From the NCBI RefSeq assembly GCF_020379485.1, contig NW_026014897.1, positions 1 through 64,000 on the forward strand: 64,000 bases of DNA, written 5' to 3'. Both the position numbers and the translations under genes were made by a program. Under the pieces are notes generated by a model. That model had not been told where the DNA came from. It did no database searches and saw only the letters and a program-made list of their open reading frames with translations. This stretch comes from Brassica napus. Taxonomy: Eukaryota > Streptophyta > Magnoliopsida > Brassicales > Brassicaceae. Shown in pieces: positions 54,661 to 64,000 of this stretch; positions within the stretch are counted from its first letter, which is position 1, and each line of letters begins with the position of its first letter.

Positions 54661-54950
54661 ACAAATATTGTAATATTTAACATTTTTTCCAGTTTTCCGG
54701 AGATAAAAAATTATTGATCATTTTCAATAGATCTCTTTTTTTATTATATGCCAAAAGTGTTTGAAAAATAGAGTTGTCATTTCATCTGGTCCAGGATTTT
54801 ATTTGGATGCATCATAATCAGGCCTTGTCGTATTTTATCTTCGGTTGCTAGCCTGATTAAAAGCTGATTCATCTTGGGTGATGGTAAGTGTAATCTCATC
54901 TAAAAAATCTTCGAATTATGAGGAAGAAGTTGTCTAAAACAAATCATCAA

Positions 54951-56280
54951 AATAATCTATTTCAACTTTTTTACACTTTGTTCTTCAATTATCCACTTTT
55001 AATCAGTATCATAGAATTCACAATTCTATTACGAGCACGTCATTGTTTTATTTGAGCATGATAAAATTTAATATTAAGATCTCGTGATGTATATCATATA
55101 TTAAGACTCTCCAAAATCTTCTTCGTCTTATATCAAATATTAGTTTAAAAATCATTATCATATTAAATTAATAAATAATATTAGAGGTGTCCTAGGTAAA
55201 ACAATCGATGTTGGAAATGTGGGATCGGTGTATTCTTATTAATTTAGAAAGGCTAAAGATCAATGTATATGATGGTTCTGAACACATTGTACACTTATAT
55301 TAGTATATAGTTTTTATTTATCACTTCAAGAAGGACACTGAAATTTAGGTTTTTGTTTGGACATCGCCTTCACCCAATTTAATCATGTCATACCTACTAA
55401 GAACAAGTTGAACAAAAAAAAAATCTACTAAGAACAAACACTTGAGACCTTTTTTTTACTAAACACTTGAGGCCTATGTAGTTATTAATTTGTCAAGGCA
55501 TATCCAGACCATAATCTAATTTATTAGTAGTTGTTTACTTGTTTTTGTGTCGGTGTCCCTTTTTCGGTCGAAATCTCTATCCGTTTATGTATGTATTAAG
55601 AAAAGGCAATGAAAACAAAATATGGAAGGAATGTTGAAGGGAGACGACGATTATACTTTACCTTCCATATTTATTTAAGTATTAAATATTCGTTTTCTTT
55701 CATGAAGAGTATCACTTTATATCATTTATATCACTTTATACTCTCATTAAAACTAACTAAAATATATTAATGTTTTAATAAATACATTTATATAACCAAA
55801 CATTTTAAAAATAAATAAAATTATTTATAAGATCAATGTATCTAATAATTAATATTAAATTTAAAACAAATATAAATTGCATTAAAATTCTTAAATAATA
55901 CTCTTTCTGTAATAAGATAGTGTCAAATGACATTTTTTTATGAAACATGGTGGGTATTAGTTATCTTTTAATGTTTCTAATTTAGGAAATAGTGAAATTA
56001 AAATATTAACCGACAGTTATTTTAGAAGAGTTTTATATTAAAAAAATTTGAGGAGGTTGGGTACGCAAACCATCTTTAATGTTTTTGAACATAACACAAA
56101 CCCTCTTTAATTGAAAAACAAAAGTACATGTGATATGTATTAATCCAAGTTTCAAAAAATTGAATATGTATTTACATAACATAGTAACAAATTTAGTTAT
56201 ATTAATTCCAAATAAACAAATAAAAAATAAATTTCACTATATATTTGTATTTAAATATTTGTACTTATAGTCGTAAAAAG
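54951..56280. other. AT-rich intergenic DNA
   Basis: No gene or clear element. It contains plain AT-rich sequence with short A and T runs. GAGACCTTTTTTTTACTAA and nearby ACACTTGAG repeats at 55440-55470 are minor. Confidence 0.5.
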
Positions 56281-57480
56281 AAATCGTACTTATATGCTAT
56301 GTTGTATGGAAACTCGGTTGAAGGTCTGTTTCACGTTTCAGAAACGTTTCGGAATCAGAATCTCTTGGAAACTCGCGGAAACGCATTGTGGAAACTCGTT
56401 TCTTAAAAATCTCAGTTTGAAAACTTAGTGGAAACTTGCGTTCTATTTTGGAAACTAGCTTTTCTGTTCTAGAAACGCTAGAACTTTTCAATTGGTTACG
56501 ACTTGTTGTTATGATTTTTGTTTTAGTTAAATTATTTAATATTTAAGTACTGTATTTTTTTTTTTGAAAATTTTATATGATTTTGATGTTTAATGATGAC
56601 TTATTTTATTTTCGTATGATTAAATAGAATGGCTATTTGTTTATTTGTATTCTAAGATATATTAAACATAATAAAAATAAATGCAAATATTAATCCGTTA
56701 CATATGTGTGTATATATATATATATATATATTTATTTATAGACGTTTCTAAACGTTTCGTTTCCGCGTATCCGTTTCCGTTTCCATGCAATTTAGCTTAT
56801 CTGTATAAATTTTTTACCGAATGCATGGAGCTAGCTCCTACGTTGCACGGAATCGTTGGTGGAGCTACGATTGCCGCTCCCGAACCGGAAGCGGAACCGG
56901 AATCGCTTGGAATCGCATGGGAATCACGATTCTTGAAAAGAGCTGCTTGGAATCGTAATAGAAACGCAGGTTCCAGAATCGGAAGCGGACGGTGTGTCGA
57001 CCGGAAGCGGACGATATATTATCGGTGCTTTCATAACGAAGAAAGTGAAGAGTTTCACGAACATAGCTTGGGCTTTAAATATGTTTTGGCCCAATTGAAA
57101 TATACATTTGACATACAGTATATGAAACCTTTTAAGAAAGTGAAAATTTTCACCTAATTATTTATAATATACAAAACCCTTTAAGAAAAATATTTTAATA
57201 TGAAACTTTATGCCTAGCCATTTGTTTTTTTTTTTAGCTCATGAACTTTAAGACACAAAGTTAAAATCATAGTATGTTGCACAATTTTCTAATCATATTT
57301 TTTTTCATATCTAGTTTTCTTGTGTAAAAATACTTTAATTATATTATATATACACGCTTCCAAAACGTATCCACTTCCTAATTTTTTCAAAACCTCGATT
57401 CCACGCTTCCAAACGATTCCGCTTCCACTTCCACGCGGATCTGATTCCATGTAATCTGGGGAGCTAACCCTTATCTCACC
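56281..57480. repeat. GGAAACTCG / GGAAGCGGA repeat pair around an AT core
   Basis: 56305-56480 is rich in TTGGAAACTCG and GAAACG words; 56745-57015 in CGTTTCCG, GGAATCG and CGGAAGCGGA words; 57350-57450 in CTTCCAAACGATTCCGCTTC words, the reverse complement. A TA microsatellite lies at 56709-56732. It may be a degenerate non-autonomous element with inverted ends. The 158-codon ORF at 56681-57157 has no family I know. Confidence 0.45.
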
Positions 57481-57960
57481 CACCTGGTTTCGCTTCATCC
57501 AACAGTAAAGTTAATCTCGTGGTTTTTCACTATTTTTACTATTCCTTTTTTTTAGTACTATTCTGCTTTAACATCCTCTATTTTGATTAAAACCGTCTAT
57601 TTATGTTTATTTGGAAAAATAGCTTCAGTTATACATTTATACAAATTCCTCTATTTCCTTACCGTTTGTAGTATTAACATTAACCGAACAAATCATCCTA
57701 CTAAAACGGGAATTCACTAGACCATGCAATAATACGTGCAACTATTTTTTTTATACCAAAACTACAACTCCATATTTTTGAAATAGAAATTTTGTTAATT
57801 ACAGATTTTTTTATTAAAAAAATTGATTATCCAAGCAAACCCAGGAATATCGTGAGTCATCTGCATATCATTTCTTTTTTCATCTGCATATCATGATGTT
57901 ATACGTACGCACTGTAAAGAAGATTTATCATGAAATATTTATGGGTATATCTACCTATTT
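57481..57960. other. AT-rich intergenic DNA
   Basis: Nothing recognised. Confidence 0.5.
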
Positions 57961-58570
57961 TTAATACTTAAAGGTAGCTCTAGGCATTCGGATATTCGAT
58001 TCAGTTCCGGGTATATCGGATAAATCATTCTTATACCCAGTAGGTATCTATGAGACTTCAGTTCGGTTTTGGTTCGGTTTGGTTTCAGGTATCCGTTTAA
58101 TATATGAACCAAATATATATATATATATACAAAATGTATTAGCTAGCATGTTAATCTAAGTGGTTTGTTGGTTACACATTTATATTAGTCAATCTAACCA
58201 GAATTCAAAGTATTAAAGTGCTAGTTTTATAAGTATTTATTATATTTTATTATTAAATACCAAATATATCTGTATAATATAAGAAAGTATATAAAAGATA
58301 ATGTGGTCAGGTGGTAACAATGTTTTCATTCTTCCTATCAAATTCGCGTTCGAGTGGAGTCGATGATAATTTACCTTATAATAGAAAGTTGAAACTTGTT
58401 TTTTGGATATTCGGGTACCCATTCGGTTCTCGGTTCGGTTCCGATTTCGGTTCGGTCATTCGGATATAGAAATATAGGAATCATTCGGATATTTGAGGGT
58501 TTTGGTCCGGTTTCGGATAATTCGGTTTGGTTCCTATTCGGTTTTTTTGTTCCGGTTTTTTTGGCCAAGA
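57961..58570. repeat. TTCGGTT/TTCGGATAT low-complexity repeat
   Basis: Two clusters (57975-58095 and 58405-58560) of TTCGGTTTGGTT and ATTCGGATATT words separated by an AT-rich core with a TA microsatellite. Similar GGTTCGG sequences are common in Brassicaceae genomes. The ORFs are repeat translations. Confidence 0.55.
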
Positions 58571-58749
58571 GCTATTTAAAGGTATGCCACTACTTACCTT
58601 TTTATATCCAACAACGTCTGACTTCTTTAGCTAAACATCTTATTTTTTAGCGTTTTGCAAAATTTATACCGATACTAAATGGTCTCAACACTTCAAAAAT
58701 ACTAAGAAATTATTTAACAAACAATTTATATTGTGTAGTTCTGATTAAG

Positions 58750-59517
58750 GCCTTAATTGGTAGAGCGTTAGCATTAGCAGTAGCAGTATGCTATAGAAGT
58801 AGTATGCTGCATGAGCTGTATGCTTTTACTAAATTGTTTAATAAGATGATTGGTAGAGCAGTATGAGTATGCTATTTAAAATTATTATAAAAATTAGTAT
58901 ATAATATATAATATATTTATTTTTAATGAATATATTTTTAATATATATATATATAAATATAGTAACATATAAAATGAAAAATATATATAATTAATTTATT
59001 TTATTTAATAATTTAAAAATTATGTTTATATTGAAAATATTATTTAAAATAAATTTTTGTAATTAAAATATATATTTTAAAAATTATGTTTATATTGAAA
59101 AATATTATTTTATAATAAATTTTTGTAATTAAAATATATATTTTAAAAATAATATTTCACATTTAAAATAATTTAAATTATAGAAAATAAAATTATATGA
59201 ATTAAATTTTATATTTTAAATGTGAAAAACTACTTTAAAAAAAATATTTATATTGTAAATTAATTTTAGAAATCAAAATTTTATTTTCTGGATATAAAAT
59301 AATTTTATGATATCATTAAATCAAATAAATGAATTAATTATATATTTTCCTTAATTTTATAAATTATAAATGCAAATGCTCTCCTAAAAACTTCATATGA
59401 GAGCATTGGCCAGAGAGCATTAGCATTTAGTAAATGCTTCTCTAAATGCTTTTCTAACAATTGTTGATTAGATAATGTAGAACATAATGCTAATGCTAAT
59501 GCTCTACCAATCAAGGC
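58750..59517. mobile_element. 768-bp MITE with TAAG flanks
   Basis: Inverted ends: GCCTTAATTGGTAGAGCGTT on the left and GCCTTGATTGGTAGAGCATT from the right. The direct flank TAAG is present at 58746-58749 and 59518-59521, compatible with a TAA-type (PIF/Harbinger) target plus one chance base. The interior is AT-only with no coding sequence. GCATTAGCATT words extend the TIR to about 35 bp. Confidence 0.75.
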
Positions 59518-59521
59518 TAAG

Positions 59522-60220
59522 AGTATTCCAAAACAATATGCATTTTTATGATTAAAAGAACCAGAGCAATATCTAAAATTTATGTAGTATCCATTCCATG
59601 CTGCTTAATTTATTTGTTTACTTTAAGTGCATACTTACTGTAGAGAAGAAACCTACTGTGTGTGTGTTTCTTTAATATCATTATTATCAACAGATAAAAT
59701 ACTTCCTTCTTTTTTTTTAACGCAAGATAACATACGTTCCTACTATACTCTTTTAAGCTTTTAACATTTATTGCTCATATAAACCATTTATAATGTTTTC
59801 CATTATATGTGGATCAAATATATTATAAATGATGTTTACCAAAAAAATAATAATTAAAAAGATGGGATAATATGAGAGAATGGGTGGAGCAGAGATTCCA
59901 CGCCCTAAATGAAGGAAAGGGATGGGGCAGTCCCGGTCTCAGTGTACTTATTATATTAGACCACAATATAAATTTAAATTTAATGGATTAAATGCATGCA
60001 AAATATACACCGTGCATTTTTTTCTTTTGAATTCCTTCTCGAAAAATATTTCCATGCAAGTCTTTTGGAAAAAAAAAACAATATGATGAGCAGATTTACA
60101 TGAATTTCGTGTTCAGTATGGTGTAAGTAAATTCGTTTACAATGATTCTACACGTCAAGAATACAATCGATACATTGTGAATATGATGAGAACAAATTAT
60201 ATGTAATGGATCTTTGTCGA
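59522..60220. other. Intergenic DNA
   Basis: No gene. A short GC-richer stretch at 59880-59950 stands out but shows no motif I recognise. Confidence 0.5.
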
Positions 60221-60725
60221 CACTACAAGAAAACAGCGACATACTGAGGGAAAAAATCGTCGATATGTCGTCGGAATAACGTTATTCTGACGACATACCG
60301 GCGAAACAAGTCTTCGGAAATAACTCCTCGGAAATTCATTTTTCCTCGGAAATCCCTCGGAAATTTCCGACGGAATTCCGAGGAAACAAATTTCCGAGGA
60401 AACTCCGAGGACCACCAGTTCTTCGGAAAGCTCCTCGGAATATACCAAGGGAGAACTTCCTCGGGATATTTCGATGGACTTTCCGATGGTCCAATCCTCG
60501 GAAGTTCCGACGAAATGTTCCTCGGAATTTTCATCGGGAATTTCCGAGGAACGGAGCCCTCGGAAAATTCTGAGGAACGAGTCCCTCGGTATATTCCGAG
60601 GAATGAGTCCCTCGGTATATTCTGAGGAACATGTCCCTCGGCATATTCCGAGGAATGAGTCCCTCGGTATATTCCGAGGAACATGTCCCTCAGTATATTC
60701 CGAGGGTTCATTTCCTCGGAATTTA
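60221..60725. repeat. CACTA subterminal TTCCGAGGAA repeats
   Basis: About thirty copies of TTCCGAGGA or TCCTCGGAA words, including a 32-bp unit (GAGTCCCTCGGTATATTCCG core) repeated four or five times at 60567-60705. The family differs from the TTACGAC type at 34-37 kb. Confidence 0.87.
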
Positions 60726-60872
60726 AAAAAAAATTATTTTTTTTTAAAGATAAAATTTTTGAAATTTAGATTCGAAAATCTAAAATTAAAATTAAAATTG
60801 AAAACATATTAGATAATATTCAAAGTTGTACAAATAAAAATAAAACATTCCGAGTTTTTGAAAAAAAAAAAA

Positions 60873-63335
<2,463 letters not shown>

Positions 63336-63460
63336 GATTTGTGTAGGTTTAGAGAGGATTCGCCGGAGATATCGTCGGAGAGAAGGGGGAGATCGCTGGA
63401 GAGGAGGGAGAGGAGCCGGAGAGGAAGAAGAGAGAAATGGGGAAGAAGAAGCGGCTTGTG

Positions 63461-63470
63461 GTTATAAAAC
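63461..63470 (-). promoter_or_regulatory. TATA box of the TNPA-like gene
   Basis: GTTTTATAAC on minus, about 130 bp upstream of the proposed start codon, followed by a CT-rich leader (CTTCTTCTTCCCCATTTCTC). Confidence 0.6.
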
Positions 63471-63474
63471 CTAG

Positions 63475-63643
63475 GGTCCGACGGATAGTTTCCGTCGGAA
63501 TTTCCTCGGAATTCCAATTTCAATTTTCGCGAAATATTTCGCGGCTGGTTTGCCCGGTTAAATGAAAATATTCCGAGGAAATTCCGACGGACACTTAAAT
63601 ATCCCTTGGAATTCCGTCGGAATATTTCGAGGAAATACCGAGG
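63475..63643. repeat. Second block of TTCCGAGGAA / TCCGTCGGAA repeats
   Basis: Eight or so copies of CCGTCGGAA, TTCCTCGGAA and TTCCGAGGAA upstream of the TNPA-like promoter. They would put the gene's own product-binding sites in its promoter. Confidence 0.8.
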
Positions 63644-64000
63644 AACTAGTGTTTGGGGTTTCAAAACATCGATTTTTTTGCCGTATTTCATTTCTTATAC
63701 AATTGTAATGCATACCATTGAGGATTTTTTGTATAGATGATCATAAACCATGAAATAACAAAATTTCAAAATGAATTGTAAGTATTCCCTTTACCGTTCA
63801 TTAAAGTGTATAAGTGTTTCTCTTATGTTGTGGGGATTTCGTTCATACAATCGGAAAAGTGTTTATTATAGGGTAACTAGTGTTTGGGGTTTCAAAACAT
63901 CGATTTTTTTGCCGTATTTCATTTCTTATACAATTGTAATGCATACCATTGAGGATTTTTTGTATAGATGATCATAAACCATGAAATAACAAAATTTCAA
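63644..64000. repeat. 231-bp tandem repeat, cut by the window end
   Basis: AACTAGTGTTTGGGGTTTCA starts at 63644 and 63875, and the sequence from each is identical for the 120 or so bases that can be compared. Copy number beyond the window is unknown. Confidence 0.87.

Larger units (their letters stand above)
52058..54950 (-). mobile_element. LINE (non-LTR retrotransposon), 5'-truncated and decayed
   Basis: ORF2 remnants run from RT (54.0-54.7 kb) through a zinc-binding RVT domain (52.7-53.0 kb) to an RNase H end (52.09-52.6 kb), finishing with a short A-rich tail at about 52058-52068. ORF1 and the endonuclease are not found. Many frameshifts. Confidence 0.82.

Noticed and set aside
56681..57157. 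158-codon plus-strand ORF as a real gene
   Set aside because: It spans a TA microsatellite (YIYIYIYL) and GGAAGCGGA repeats; no conserved domain or promoter.
60223..60812. ORFs with RNPSEYSEEH- or PRNIPRD-type repeats near the CACTA end
   Set aside because: Translations of TTCCGAGGAA subterminal repeats on both strands.

Overview
This is repeat-rich nuclear DNA from a plant of the mustard family, most likely Brassica. The host-type gene closely resembles Arabidopsis nucleobase-ascorbate transporters. Almost everything else is transposable elements of families typical of Brassicaceae: Copia, Tat-like Gypsy, an Athila-like element rich in 'SID' motifs, a Mutator-like element carrying a Ulp1 protease, CACTA elements, LINEs and MITEs. 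All names come from reading the translated sequence by eye; no database search was run.

Layout. 1-3.3 kb: a 13-exon NAT7-like transporter gene on the minus strand, with several small frame-breaking indels. 3.9-18.4 kb: an old Copia element (142-bp LTRs, TSD TCTCT) split by a younger, gag-less Tat-like Gypsy element (8.25-17.03 kb, TSD ATGAA) that carries an antisense ORF with its own TATA box. 19.2-28.9 kb: a complete-looking Mutator-like element (9-bp TSD TTATAAAAT) with two convergent genes, a DUF1985/Ulp1 SUMO-protease-like gene and a MuDR-type transposase. The transposase leader intron contains a 276-bp inverted repeat, and the whole element is peppered with a GACGACTT/AAGTCGTC palindromic motif. 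29.5-32.7 kb: AT-rich segments duplicated in several orientations. 33-41.3 kb: debris of CACTA elements (two termini, three transposase fragments), two inverted minisatellite blocks, a Stowaway MITE and a LINE ORF1 fragment. 41.4-51.7 kb: a solo LTR next to an Athila-like Gypsy element with gag and protease but no reverse transcriptase or integrase. 52-55 kb: a decayed LINE. 55-60 kb: intergenic DNA with a TAAG-flanked MITE and simple repeat families. 60.2 kb to the end: a third CACTA element with subterminal TTCCGAGGAA repeats and a TNPA-like gene.

How it fits together. Only the MULE looks recently competent: intact TSD, recognisable TIRs, and two genes whose catalytic residues are present. 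Its architecture is the main point of interest: transposase plus captured SUMO-protease gene, a shared palindromic motif in every intron and flank, and a long hairpin in the transposase leader intron. The nesting order (Gypsy inside Copia) is proven by two clean TSDs and by the Copia reading frame continuing across the Gypsy insertion. No tRNA, rRNA or CRISPR was seen.
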